From NCBI GenBank assembly GCA_965246785.1, contig CBDFFM010000004.1:186001-250000 (forward strand): a DNA stretch of 64,000 nucleotides. Reading direction: 5' to 3'. The position numbers and the translations under genes were made by a program. Under the pieces are notes generated by a model. That model saw only the letters and a program-made list of their open reading frames with translations. It was not told where the DNA came from and did no database searches. The stretch is from UBA1952 sp965246785 (GTDB taxonomy: Bacteria > Bacteroidota > Bacteroidia > Chitinophagales > Chitinophagaceae). Positions 31,774 through 39,640 of this stretch are shown piece after piece; position 1 is the first letter of the stretch, and each line of letters begins with the position of its first letter.

Positions 31774-32451
31774 AGTAGTGCTGCGTTTGAGCGTTTTTAT
31801 TGAGCAGTACGAATGTGGCCGTAGCGCCACCCGCCTGCAAAGCGATTTCAATGGGTTGAGCTTGCTCTTAGCGCCGGAGCAGCGGCTGCATGGTGTGGTG
31901 GACTGGCCTGCTGGTGGCGTGTGTGCGTGTGCGCCCCAGCCCGCTTTTTTTTTGGTTTTTTGGACTGCGGTAGGTAAAGCCGCTGAATGCCAACACATTG
32001 GCAAGTCCAAACATGCCCTCATTACGAAAATATTGGTTTGGACTGCCGGCGCAGGTTTGGACTGAGCAGCGGTCAGCCCTTGCCCGCCGCGCCTTGCGCC
32101 AAACTTTGGCCGATTGGATTTTTGGCCTGCACTTTTGGACTGACGAAAAGGCGCTCTGGTGGCCCTTCTCCCTCTGTTTAGTCCATTAGTCCATTTTTGT
32201 TTGCTACTTAGTAGAGAGATAATAAGAGAGAAGAAGAAGCCGCGGCGGACGGCTGGCGCGGGGAGCGTGCGCTGCGGTGGCCGGTGGCCTGATGGAGCGG
32301 CCGCCACAGCTGGATGCGGCGCTACGGTGGGGGAGCGGGGCGGGAACAAAGCGGCCTTCGCTATCGCTCAGCGTTGTAGGGCGGCTGCGCGCGCCGGGGA
32401 GCGGGAGCCGGGCAGCATTGGTGTGTGGCGGCGGCGTATTATCTTGGCGCT
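31774..32451. other. 678-bp gene-free region with iteron-like repeats: candidate origin and late promoter
   Basis: No credible ORF. TTTGGACTG occurs four times in direct orientation (31959, 32037, 32056, 32134) and once inverted as AGTCCAAAC (32004-32012), forming a hairpin with the copy at 32036-32044. TTAGTCCATTAGTCCATTT at about 32178-32196 is related. The region separates leftward early and late blocks and a rightward gene, as expected of a replication origin with promoters. Confidence 0.45.
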
Positions 32452-32820
32452 ATGAAACACCTGCTTACTGTCCTAATGCTTTGCATGGCCATCGGTGCTA
32501 CGGCGCATACCCAATTCTTTAAGAGCACTAATAAAGAATACAGCCGGGTAAAGGAAAAGCACGTGCTGTATTCCCTCACTATGCCAGATGGCGCCATTGA
32601 GATAGGCGTAGTGGTAGTGCACACCAAAAGCGAAGTGGCGGCCATCACAGACGCGCGCAAATGGGCATCCCGGAACGGCGCTAACTACCTGGTAAAGTCC
32701 TCAGCTCAGGATATAAGCGGCGGCCAGGCGGTATCTAACGCGCTCCTGGGCACCAATCAGCGGGGGAAGTACATCTTTAAGGCCTACCGCGTGGAGCGGG
32801 AGCTGGTGGATGGGGAGTAA
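32452..32820 (+). CDS. Secreted hypothetical protein, only rightward gene in the element interior
   Basis: 122 aa with signal peptide (MKHLLTVLMLCMAIGATAHTQ). Mature part is a small alpha/beta protein (LYSLTMPDGAIEIGVVVVHTKSEVAAITDARKWASRNGANYLVKSS). The start at 32452 gives the signal; an upstream Met at 32425 does not. Its opposite orientation and export signal suggest a lysogenic-conversion (moron) gene. Family unknown. Confidence 0.65.
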   Translation: MKHLLTVLMLCMAIGATAHTQFFKSTNKEYSRVKEKHVLYSLTMPDGAIEIGVVVVHTKSEVAAITDARKWASRNGANYLVKSSAQDISGGQAVSNALLGTNQRGKYIFKAYRVERELVDGE

Positions 32821-33267
32821 TTAATCCCGTACATTATTCCAGCGCTCAGGCTTAAGCTCAATGGTATAGTCCAATGACATGCGGCCACGAGTGTTTACTT
32901 TCATGAAGTTTCGGAACACCTGATTTTCCTTACGCTGGTAGGCCAGGTCTGCATTCATTATTTTGAACGTTGAGGCGCTTGTGTCAATCAAAAACTTCTT
33001 GTCGCCGTCGTAAATTTTACTGTCGCTTTCGGCGTAGTAATAGATATTGGCATTAAGATGCAGCAGTGTGGGTAGAAGGTTAATCGTGGCGTTAGGGATG
33101 CAGGTGTCCCAACCGCGCACAATCCAGCCGCTAAAGGCGCCGTCGGTTGATTGTACAGCCAGCGCTATCCTCACAGGCCGGTCGGTGAGATTGCGAAAAT
33201 TGATTTGGCCATGGGCTACAGATGCGAGGAGCAGAAGAGCGACAAAGCAAAGGCGGCGGTATTGCAT
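32821..33267 (-). CDS. Secreted protein with DUF1036-like sequence
   Basis: 148 aa with signal peptide (MQYRRLCFVALLLLASVAHG). INFRNLTDRPVRIALAVQS and GWIVRGWDTCIPNATINL match the opening pattern of DUF1036 (N-T-T..V..A and GW.i.pg.). Function of that family is unknown. It is tail to tail with the rightward secreted protein, directly abutting its stop, and both are exported, so they may be a conversion pair. Confidence 0.6.
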   Translation of the reverse strand: MQYRRLCFVALLLLASVAHGQINFRNLTDRPVRIALAVQSTDGAFSGWIVRGWDTCIPNATINLLPTLLHLNANIYYYAESDSKIYDGDKKFLIDTSASTFKIMNADLAYQRKENQVFRNFMKVNTRGRMSLDYTIELKPERWNNVRD

Positions 33268-33280
33268 GAGGTAAAAGTAA

Positions 33281-33315
33281 AAAAAGCCCGGCGCATTACT
33301 GCAGCCGGGCTTTTT
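33281..33315. terminator. Terminator at the end of the early operon
   Basis: Perfect 12-bp stem AAAAAGCCCGGC / GCCGGGCTTTTT with an 11-nt loop; T runs on both strands. It closes the leftward early block after the 105-aa gene. Confidence 0.8.
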
Positions 33316-33331
33316 CTGTCTGTGGTGGCCA

Positions 33332-33649
33332 CTACTCCGGAGCGTTCAGCAGGCGGTAGAGGCGGCGGGCGGTGAGGATGGCCCTCCAGATGGGCAGCTC
33401 CCGCGTATCAGGCACATTGTGCACGATGTAGTGGAGGAGCTTAGGCCAGGGCACTTGCGCGAAGTAGGCGGCCGCTACAAAGGTGAGGTGGGCGCTGTCT
33501 GCGCTTACCGCGGAGCCGGCGCCATTGGCGGTGTGCAGCTCCAGGGTGCTCAGCTGCTCATCTGTTGCTTCGTCCAGCTCCAGATGCGCGTTACGAAATA
33601 CCTGGCTTGCAGCGCCGGTGGCTGTTGTCTGATTTTTTCCATTTAGCAT
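33332..33649 (-). CDS. Hypothetical early protein
   Basis: 105 aa: an Ala/Thr-rich N-terminus, then helices (SAHLTFVAAAYFAQVPWPKLLHYIVHNV; LPIWRAILTARRLYRLLN). Soluble, no motif known to me. The 156 bp upstream (33650-33805) show no clear gene or signal. Confidence 0.5.
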   Translation of the reverse strand: MLNGKNQTTATGAASQVFRNAHLELDEATDEQLSTLELHTANGAGSAVSADSAHLTFVAAAYFAQVPWPKLLHYIVHNVPDTRELPIWRAILTARRLYRLLNAPE

Positions 33650-33805
33650 AGGAAAAGAAAATGAGGTGCCCCAGATGTGCTAAATGGCTACCATGAGGTA
33701 GATTTCCGGCCCTCGCGGGTGGCGGCATCTGGAGCAGTGATTGAAATTGAGATTGAGTCATGATAGTCATTTAGCGGGGCTAAGGTAGGGAAAGTGTGAA
33801 TTACA

Positions 33806-33934
33806 CTAATCCTCAAAGGGCTGTTGAAGTAACCAACGAAGCGTCTTATGGCAGTCGTCGGGCAGGAATTTTACTGCCAAGACAATAAAAAGGTGGAATG
33901 CTGCCAGGCGCAGCGCGCGGCGTAGTGTCTTCAT
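33806..33934 (-). CDS. Small basic protein, translationally coupled
   Basis: 42 aa: MKTLRRALRLAAFHLFIVLAVKFLPDDCHKTL and a short tail. The ATG overlaps the stop of the upstream zinc-ribbon gene (TAATG), which supports a real gene. It may insert a short amphipathic helix in the membrane. Function unknown. Confidence 0.5.
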   Translation of the reverse strand: MKTLRRALRLAAFHLFIVLAVKFLPDDCHKTLRWLLQQPFED

Positions 33935-34146
33935 TACAGTGTGTCCCGGAAAGCTTCTTCATTGCATCCGCAGTTCTTGCATTCAAGCGTGACGGTTAGC
34001 ACCGTCGTAGGCTCGAATGGCAGCCAATCCTGCGTGTCGGCTACGGTATTGAGGTTGGTGTCATCGGAGCCGCAGCGGGTGCAGGTCAGTGAAAAGTACA
34101 GGAGCGTTTGCGGCGCTGAGTACATCGGGTGTGTTGCTGTTGACAT
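33934..34146 (-). CDS. Small zinc-ribbon protein
   Basis: 70 aa with CTRCG and CKNCG about 33 residues apart, a four-Cys zinc ribbon (SLTCTRCGSDDTNL ... TVTLECKNCGCNEE). Possibly nucleic-acid binding or a counter-defence protein; the function is not known. Confidence 0.6.
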   Translation of the reverse strand: MSTATHPMYSAPQTLLYFSLTCTRCGSDDTNLNTVADTQDWLPFEPTTVLTVTLECKNCGCNEEAFRDTL

Positions 34147-34181
34147 GGTTGGTTATTGGTTTTTTTAGGGGGTGAGGGGAT

Positions 34182-34418
34182 TTATGCTTTGCCGGCAGCC
34201 ACAGCCCGGCGTTTTACAATCTGCCAGCCCTTGCGCTGCAGCGCTGCTATCTGGCTGCTGTGCGCATCGCAGAGGGTATGCCAGCCGTCGGGCTTGCCAG
34301 TGGCGGCATTGGTGGTTTGCAGCTCGGTGTGGGCCACTACGGTAGGGGCGGCCAGGGTGCGGAGGGTAGCGCGCCACACTACGGCGCCACAGCCGGAGCA
34401 GGTGAGGGTGAGGGGCAT
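34182..34418 (-). CDS. Small zinc-binding protein
   Basis: 78 aa: TCSGCGAVVW near the start and HTLCDAH near residue 49 could hold one zinc (C-x2-C...C-x2-H). A basic C-terminus follows (RKGWQIVKRRAV). Family unknown. Confidence 0.55.
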   Translation of the reverse strand: MPLTLTCSGCGAVVWRATLRTLAAPTVVAHTELQTTNAATGKPDGWHTLCDAHSSQIAALQRKGWQIVKRRAVAAGKA

Positions 34419-34422
34419 GGGC

Positions 34423-34719
34423 TTACCAATACTGTGTTATAGGGTGGATAGTGATTTGCGTATGCTCACCAGCCCGGCCGTGCCGTGCTTCTCCGGGAAG
34501 CCTGCCGCCCCAGAAATTAAGCGGCGTATGCTGCGGCTTGCAGCGTGGATGCTCTTCATTCAACCGCGTAATGAGCTTGGTTATGTCGGCCATCAGCTCC
34601 GCAACTTCACTATCGTCTTTAAGCAGGTAGTCGTGGTAGCTTTTTAGGTCGCTTCGCAGCTCTTTCTCCAGGTTGTTTTTTGGGTTGAGGAGGTGTGTTA
34701 TCTCTACGTAGTGTTCCAT
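34423..34719 (-). CDS. Hypothetical early protein
   Basis: 98 aa: charged, helical N-terminal half (NLEKELRSDLKSYHDYLLKDDSEVAELMADITKLITRLNEEHP) and a Gly/Pro/His-rich C-terminus. Phage-like but unassigned. It begins 5 bp after the previous gene. Confidence 0.55.
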   Translation of the reverse strand: MEHYVEITHLLNPKNNLEKELRSDLKSYHDYLLKDDSEVAELMADITKLITRLNEEHPRCKPQHTPLNFWGGRLPGEARHGRAGEHTQITIHPITQYW

Positions 34720-34724
34720 GATGC

Positions 34725-34991
34725 TTATTTATTAGGTAGCGCATGAGCGCCGTATTGAGGGGTGAAATGTTTGAGGAGTCCTTTGCTTAGATAGCTCTTG
34801 AAGGTGCTGAGGGGCATAATGGCTACGTTATGGTCGCGCTCGCCGCGGTCAAAGTCTTTGCTCCACTCCAGGAGGCCCACCCAGCCGCCGCCGGTGCCGC
34901 CCTTGTGCGCCGCAGGGTCATACACCGCCACCACGAGGAAGGCGCGGCGCTCGGCATCGTTGCGCTAGTAGGAGAAGATGGCGGGGGTCAT
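34725..34991 (-). pseudogene. Early protein gene with in-frame TAG at codon 9
   Basis: From the ATG at 34991 the frame reads MTPAIFSY, then TAG (34965-34967), then RNDAERRAFLVVAVYDPAAH and on to residue 88. TAG differs by one base from TAC (Tyr). A shorter product from the GTG at 34934 is possible (69 aa, ending QYGAHALPNK). I read it as a nonsense mutation or a base error; suppression is less likely. The ATG lies inside the 3' end of the upstream gene. Confidence 0.55.
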
Positions 34992-35475
34992 GGCTTAAAT
35001 GTGGTACTAATGGGGTTGCGTTGGCTAGCCTGCAAGGATGCTTTGGATGGCCGTCTTTGGTATGGCCTAGGCATAGCGCATCTGGAAACATGGCGATGAC
35101 TGCATCAGCTCGTTTTTCTGCTTCGGGAAAGGCGCCCCAACAAAAAACCACGGGCGTATTATCAGCAGTGAGGACGCTTAGCCAATGATTGTTGTGCTCG
35201 CCTACTGCTTCCGGATGCGTTACCAGCAAAGCGGGGTCGGTACTTACAATAGCGAAGAGATTGAGCATGTAAAAGCCGCAATAGCCTTCGCGCATGGCAA
35301 TGTGCGTGACCTTCTTAATGGTCATATCGTCCTTTACCGCATCTGCAGTGGACGGATTCAAACCAATGAAGACAATCATGCCTTTACCCTTACCTACGTG
35401 CAGCTCATCATCCCACTTACGGGATAGGTAGTAGCGGTATTTCCCACAGTTTGAAAAGTATGCTTCGCGTATCAC
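34918..35475 (-). CDS. DUF1643-family protein
   Basis: 185 aa from a GTG. GKGMIVFIGLNPSTADAVKDDMTIKK and GYCGFYMLNLFAIVSTDPALL are hallmarks of DUF1643 (phage and accessory genes, function unknown). FCWGAF and HTKDGHPKHP follow. The usual end is near the last motif; here about 30 extra residues (CRLANATPLVPHLSHDPRH...) overlap the next gene by 74 nt, so a small frameshift near 35000 may have removed the true stop. Confidence 0.7.
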   Translation of the reverse strand: MIREAYFSNCGKYRYYLSRKWDDELHVGKGKGMIVFIGLNPSTADAVKDDMTIKKVTHIAMREGYCGFYMLNLFAIVSTDPALLVTHPEAVGEHNNHWLSVLTADNTPVVFCWGAFPEAEKRADAVIAMFPDALCLGHTKDGHPKHPCRLANATPLVPHLSHDPRHLLLLAQRCRAPRLPRGGGV

Positions 35476-35477
35476 GT

Positions 35478-35510
35478 TAGCGCCCGGCTGCCTATACGCC
35501 GGAAGGTTTT
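35478..35510. repeat. 33-bp direct repeat, left copy
   Basis: Identical over 33 bp to 35929-35961 (TAGCGCCCGGCTGCC...GGAAGGTTTT, with a small CCGGC/GCCGG hairpin). It encodes the last codons of the MazG-like gene (KPSGV stop) and the leader of the DUF1643 gene. Confidence 0.95.
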
Positions 35511-35929
35511 TGAGTAGTGGTAAAAAACAAGCTCACTGCATCGCGCAGCTCCTGCTCTGTGGGCAAGTGCTGCATAATGTGCGGCGGTACGTCGGCTGCC
35601 TTTACATGGCTGTAGGTGTTATCCGGATTTTTTACCCAAGTGCGGGCTTTGTTCTTTTCAATCTTGGCGGCAAATGCGCGCTTTAGGTCAGCGGGGTTAA
35701 TGCCGATGCGGGCGGCGCTGTCCAAGACGCACATCATGCAGTCGGCGTATTCTTCTGCAAGGTCTTCCTGCCAGGTGTCGCGCGGACACTGGGGGCCGCC
35801 GATTATCATTGCCGCCTCAACCATTTCCTTTGATAGTTTGGTAATGGAGGACAGGGCGGTAGCCTCCGGAAAGGTTTTTAGGGTAAAAGCAATGTGATTC
35901 ATCATTAGCTGCTCAAAGGATTCCATCAT
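35492..35929 (-). CDS. MazG-like / DUF550-type nucleotide pyrophosphohydrolase
   Basis: 145 aa, helical. LSKEMVEAAMII (E..E) and WQEDLAEEYADCMMCVLDSAARIGI (EEYAD) give the acidic metal-binding pattern ExxE-EExxD of all-alpha NTP pyrophosphohydrolases in phages. Such enzymes hydrolyse dNTPs or alarmone-like nucleotides. Flanked by 33-bp direct repeats, one forming its leader and A of its ATG, the other its last five codons, so the gene sits in a removable cassette. Confidence 0.7.
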   Translation of the reverse strand: MMESFEQLMMNHIAFTLKTFPEATALSSITKLSKEMVEAAMIIGGPQCPRDTWQEDLAEEYADCMMCVLDSAARIGINPADLKRAFAAKIEKNKARTWVKNPDNTYSHVKAADVPPHIMQHLPTEQELRDAVSLFFTTTQKPSGV

Positions 35930-35961
35930 AGCGCCCGGCTGCCTATACGCCGGAAGGTTTT
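35929..35961. repeat. 33-bp direct repeat, right copy
   Basis: Identical to 35478-35510. It forms the leader between the primase-helicase stop and the MazG-like start. Confidence 0.95.
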
Positions 35962-35964
35962 ATA

Positions 35965-38619
35965 TTAAAAATGCAATTTCTCATCCTCCCCAGGAGCAGC
36001 ATCCGGTGGCGGCGCCACGAGCTGGCCGGGCTTCGCAAACGTGCAGTACACTACGTTGTTCCGCCGGTCCCGCTCGCCGTCTTTGTGGGGATTGTACACC
36101 AGGCCCACCGCTTCGGCCCATTGCTTCATGCGGGCCGTGAAGGTGTTGCTCTTCCATTTTTTAAGCTCTACGAAGCGCTTGTTCCATTCCTCATACAGCT
36201 CATCGTATGGCCACTCGTTGCGGGTGCCGCCATCTACCGCCGCCATCACCTTGTCGTCCATGTAATCCACGAAGTCTTCACCGGCGGCGTCAATGATTTT
36301 ATTCAGCTCGTAGTGCTCCACGGGGAAGGGAAGCAGGCCGTGCTGCAGGAACATCTGCAGGCAATGCGCCTGGAAGGAGGTGAACCTGTCCCACTCTTCA
36401 GCACTCCAGCCGCTAAAGAACTGGTGGCCGAACTCATCTTCCGGCTGATGCTTCTTGGAGTAGTAGCCACTGAACTCAATCACGTGGATGCGCCGGCTGA
36501 CGCTGCCGCCCTCGCCGCGCAGGGTGGCATTGAGGGAGCCGTACCACTTGGGGCTGTCCTCGTAGGAGGCGCTTATTACGTCCTTGCCCTTCTTTTCAAT
36601 GTCAAAGTCGGCGGTGAGCAGGGAGAATAATTCGGTAATGTCCTGGCCTTTTTTAAGGTCGTCCAGATTAATCACGCGGGTATCGGCCTGCACCTTTTGC
36701 AGGGAGAACTGGTCTTTTACCGGGTCAAAGCGCTTGCCGTTGATATTGGTAACGGGAATGGTGAGGGCAATGCTGTCTATAAACAGACTCTTACCTGAGC
36801 CGCCCTCATTTTCCTTGCCGCGGCGCAGCACCCGGTCGGCGCCAATTATCATCTTTACCAGGCTGCGGCTCTTGTAGCCGTGCAGGAGGTAGCCGTAGGC
36901 GGTGTAAGCGGCCAGCATCATGCCCTCGTGCTCCGGGGTGATGGTGTCGGGCGTTACCTTCTCGCCGGTGAAGGCGCGGCACAGAAACGTGGCAAAGTCG
37001 CTCTGCCGCCAGTCGGCGGGGCTGTAGCAGCGCTCGTTGCGCTGCTTTTTCCAGATGCCGCCGCCCTGGAGCTGGCTGTAGTCCTTCGTCTCAATTTTCT
37101 CGGCGGTTATTTCTACAAAGCAGTTGTCAAAGTAGAGGGTGGCCATGTCCTGCGTGTCGCGGCGGAGCTGGGGGAGCTTCTGCGGGAGCAGGTCGAGCGT
37201 TACAACGGAGACGAGGTTTTTGGATGCGCGCACAAACTTTTCGCGCAGCATGGTGAGGCGGGTGAGCAGCTTCTTATCCGGCTCGCCGTCTGCTGCCACC
37301 TCATCGGCCAGCCGGCGGAGGTGGACGTACATAAAGCTCTTGATGTACTCATTGTTGACCACATCCACCGCGCGGCCGCCGTCGGTTACGTGGATGACCT
37401 GGTAATCGGAGTCGCGGCGCAGGCGGTATTTGCAAAAACCGTAGTGCGCCAGGAACGTGGGCGCTTTGTCGTAGGAAACGGTGTATTCGCTTTCCTCATA
37501 GCCGCCATCCGGGGCCTGCTTATACTTCACATGCCAGAAGTCGGGCGCGCCGTCCGGAGCGCCATCTGCAGGCGGTGCGTCTCCTGGAGGCACAGACGGG
37601 GGGCGCTGTGAAGTACTGCCGGTGCGTTCTGTCTTATATACGACGCCCACATCCTTCGCGGTGCCGTAGAGGCTGCCAATCTTCACCGTGCCACGCCTGG
37701 AGCTGAGGCAGTTGTCATACTGCTTATCGCAGGCGGCGGCATCGTACTTCGCGCTGATGGCGCTGATGCTGTGAAAATAATTGCGGCCGCCTTCTGCAAA
37801 TTCATCTGCCAGGGCGAAGCCTATTTTAATCCATTGGTCGTAAGGCTCGGTAATGTCTATGCCGCCGGCGATGAGCTGCGCGATGATGGCTTCCGTTTTG
37901 GTGCTTTCGGCAGTGGCCACCACAGCCGCTTTGCGCTGTACTGCAGCTTTCGGAGCCGGCGGCGGCGGGGTATGCTGCGCTACGAAGGACGGCTCTACAA
38001 TATCGCAGTCAGGATTGTAGTATAGATTGGGGTCGGAGCTTAGGAAGCAGAGGCGGCATATGTCTTTTGTGCCAATGTCCAGGCCGCGCTTTACTTTATT
38101 CTTTTTGTCGCTCCAGGGGATGCCGTAAGATGTGTGCAGGTAATGGCCCAGCGCCGTCCATGTTTCCAAGTGCTGCTCAGCGCCGGTATTTGTCCGAAAA
38201 AAAATTTTCAGGCCATTGCGTGATGGTGAGATGAAGCTGCAAAGCACGAAGGGGTTGGTATCAATGTGCCGGCGCAGCGTGACCATTTCGTCCGCTGCCA
38301 ATTCGTCTATATCATGCCCAATTATCTGGCTGTACTGCAATAGTCCTTCCGCGCGGCGGTAGCTGGTATCTTGCCCTTCCTTACGGTCAGGGTCAGTATT
38401 GGGGACGCCCTGAAACGTGCCGGAGAATGTGGCGGCGGGAAGGCCGGTTTTGCGTGCCTTGTATATTTTTTCGGGAAGCCCCTGCAGGGAATCTATCAGT
38501 GCGCCATGTACCTCGTTCTTAATGTCATTGATTATAGAAATAAAGCCTTCGTGCCCGATGGGCGGATTGAAGGCACCTACGTTTTTGTAGAGGGTAACTT
38601 GGGGGTTGAAGTCGGGCAT
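35965..38619 (-). CDS. Primase-helicase: BT4734-like, PriCT and SF3 helicase domains
   Basis: 884 aa. Residues 1-205 resemble the BT4734/VirE-N domain (archaeo-eukaryotic primase-like) of Bacteroidota elements. Residues 240-320 fit PriCT_2 (PYDQWIKIGFALADEF). Residues 560-780 form an SF3/D5-type helicase with Walker A GGSGKS at 606-611, Walker B VINLDD near 649-654 and arginines at SRRIHV (708-713). It would start and unwind DNA for element replication after excision. No DNA polymerase is present, so host polymerase is used. Confidence 0.85.
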   Translation of the reverse strand: MPDFNPQVTLYKNVGAFNPPIGHEGFISIINDIKNEVHGALIDSLQGLPEKIYKARKTGLPAATFSGTFQGVPNTDPDRKEGQDTSYRRAEGLLQYSQIIGHDIDELAADEMVTLRRHIDTNPFVLCSFISPSRNGLKIFFRTNTGAEQHLETWTALGHYLHTSYGIPWSDKKNKVKRGLDIGTKDICRLCFLSSDPNLYYNPDCDIVEPSFVAQHTPPPPAPKAAVQRKAAVVATAESTKTEAIIAQLIAGGIDITEPYDQWIKIGFALADEFAEGGRNYFHSISAISAKYDAAACDKQYDNCLSSRRGTVKIGSLYGTAKDVGVVYKTERTGSTSQRPPSVPPGDAPPADGAPDGAPDFWHVKYKQAPDGGYEESEYTVSYDKAPTFLAHYGFCKYRLRRDSDYQVIHVTDGGRAVDVVNNEYIKSFMYVHLRRLADEVAADGEPDKKLLTRLTMLREKFVRASKNLVSVVTLDLLPQKLPQLRRDTQDMATLYFDNCFVEITAEKIETKDYSQLQGGGIWKKQRNERCYSPADWRQSDFATFLCRAFTGEKVTPDTITPEHEGMMLAAYTAYGYLLHGYKSRSLVKMIIGADRVLRRGKENEGGSGKSLFIDSIALTIPVTNINGKRFDPVKDQFSLQKVQADTRVINLDDLKKGQDITELFSLLTADFDIEKKGKDVISASYEDSPKWYGSLNATLRGEGGSVSRRIHVIEFSGYYSKKHQPEDEFGHQFFSGWSAEEWDRFTSFQAHCLQMFLQHGLLPFPVEHYELNKIIDAAGEDFVDYMDDKVMAAVDGGTRNEWPYDELYEEWNKRFVELKKWKSNTFTARMKQWAEAVGLVYNPHKDGERDRRNNVVYCTFAKPGQLVAPPPDAAPGEDEKLHF

Positions 38620-38621
38620 TC

Positions 38622-38798
38622 TTATTCCGGTGTGATGGCGGCTATTTCGGTCAGATTGATGAGCGCCAGAAACTTGCCTTTTGTATCAAAAAACACCTGA
38701 AAAAATACGGCGGATTTGTCGTTTAGCATATCGGCTATCTTATCTGCTATGCCCTGAGATATTGTGAATTGATTGCCGTTTTTAAGTGTCAGGAGCAT
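38622..38798 (-). CDS. Small hypothetical protein upstream of the primase
   Basis: 58 aa: MLLTLKNGNQFTISQGIADK and SAVFFQVFFDTKGKFLALINLTEIAAITPE. A beta-rich fold, soluble, found 2 bp before the primase gene. Family unknown; a small phage replication accessory is possible. Confidence 0.55.
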   Translation of the reverse strand: MLLTLKNGNQFTISQGIADKIADMLNDKSAVFFQVFFDTKGKFLALINLTEIAAITPE

Positions 38799-39003
38799 CG
38801 TTAAAAAGTTTAGGTTGTGATTGCAGCGCTGCTTTCTGCAGGCGACTGTTGTTGGCTTTGCGCTCCAGCTCCAAGCGCTGCGCCTGTTTTAGGAAAAGGG
38901 GATTGCCGGTTTCTGCGTGGAGCTGTCGCCAGTAGGCAATGCGGTCGGAGATATTGTATGTTTTTTCAATACCCCCCCTGTTTTGGTCTTGCGCATGGTT
39001 CAT
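38782..39003 (-). CDS. Small hypothetical early protein
   Basis: 73 aa from the Met at 39003, whose ATG overlaps the upstream stop (ATGA). Gln/Arg-rich and helical (RIAYWRQLHAETGNPLFLKQAQRLELERKAN). Overlaps the next gene by 17 nt. Family unknown. Confidence 0.5.
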   Translation of the reverse strand: MNHAQDQNRGGIEKTYNISDRIAYWRQLHAETGNPLFLKQAQRLELERKANNSRLQKAALQSQPKLFNDAPDT

Positions 39004-39164
39004 TGATTCATTTTTTCGCGCCAATTGGTAAGCGTTTTTACCACTTCCAGCCGTTTACGTGCCTTGAGGTTGCGTTGCCGGTCATTCCAGAAGAAAGCCC
39101 AATCCAATTCATGCGCAATTGCTATTAGCTCCATGATGATTTGCTCTTGTTCCTTCTTTGACAT
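39000..39164 (-). CDS. Small hypothetical early protein
   Basis: 54 aa, charged and helical (IIMELIAIAHELDWAFFWN; NLKARKRLEVVKTLTNWREK). Too short for usual ORF cut-offs, but its end overlaps the next start by 4 nt and it follows the upstream gene by 3 bp. Function unknown. Confidence 0.5.
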   Translation of the reverse strand: MSKKEQEQIIMELIAIAHELDWAFFWNDRQRNLKARKRLEVVKTLTNWREKMNQ

Positions 39165-39167
39165 GGC

Positions 39168-39413
39168 TCACAGCTTTGATATTTCCAGGTCAAAAGCATC
39201 CAGCGCACTATCCGCGTCAAAGTGATAATCTGCTTGGGCAATGGGGCACATCATTTGGGGATAATAGCGGATGCTGTAGGTAACGGCTTCATTAGTGGAT
39301 GAAGTAGATACGAGCTGCGCGCTTACCTGCAGGCCATGCTCCGGGCGGCGCTGGCCGGCGCGGTCAATGATTTTCCAGGCGGCATCTGTCAGTTGTTGGA
39401 GTTCTTTCTGCAT
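39168..39413 (-). CDS. Hypothetical early protein
   Basis: 81 aa: a helical start (LQQLTDAAWKIIDRAGQ) then beta strands (LQVSAQLVSTSSTNEAVTYSIRYYPQM) and an acidic end. Soluble. Family unknown. Confidence 0.5.
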   Translation of the reverse strand: MQKELQQLTDAAWKIIDRAGQRRPEHGLQVSAQLVSTSSTNEAVTYSIRYYPQMMCPIAQADYHFDADSALDAFDLEISKL

Positions 39414-39419
39414 TGGTGG

Positions 39420-39632
39420 TTATTTGAGGGGTGAGAAAAGCGTCTTTTTGGTCAGCTCGCCGGCGGCGCCGGTGTAGATGAGCTTCTTACCGCGCACGTC
39501 GCGGATGAGGAAGGGGCCACCGTGCTGTATAAATTAGAATGGGGCGTCATGGGTTACAATGACCTCCACAAGCGGCTGCAGGCGCTGCACTTGCTGGAAT
39601 ACGGCGAGGGGTGTATTGCACTTCACGAGCAT
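39420..39632 (-). pseudogene. Small early gene with in-frame TAA at codon 33
   Basis: From the ATG at 39632: MLVKCNTPLAVFQQVQRLQ..., stop TAA at 39534-39536, then the same frame continues FIQHGGPFLIRDVRGKKLIY to a second stop at 39420. Together 70 codons would make one compact protein, so this is probably an interrupted gene or contains a base error. Confidence 0.45.
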
Positions 39633-39640
39633 GGCTGGGA

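Noticed and set aside
36880..37611. A 243-aa rightward ORF over the primase-helicase
   Set aside because: Antisense shadow of a well-supported coding region; no motif and no gene context in that direction.
34725..39632. Stop-codon recoding in the element
   Set aside because: The two in-frame stops are of different kinds (TAG and TAA), all other genes end normally, and no suppressor tRNA is in the element.
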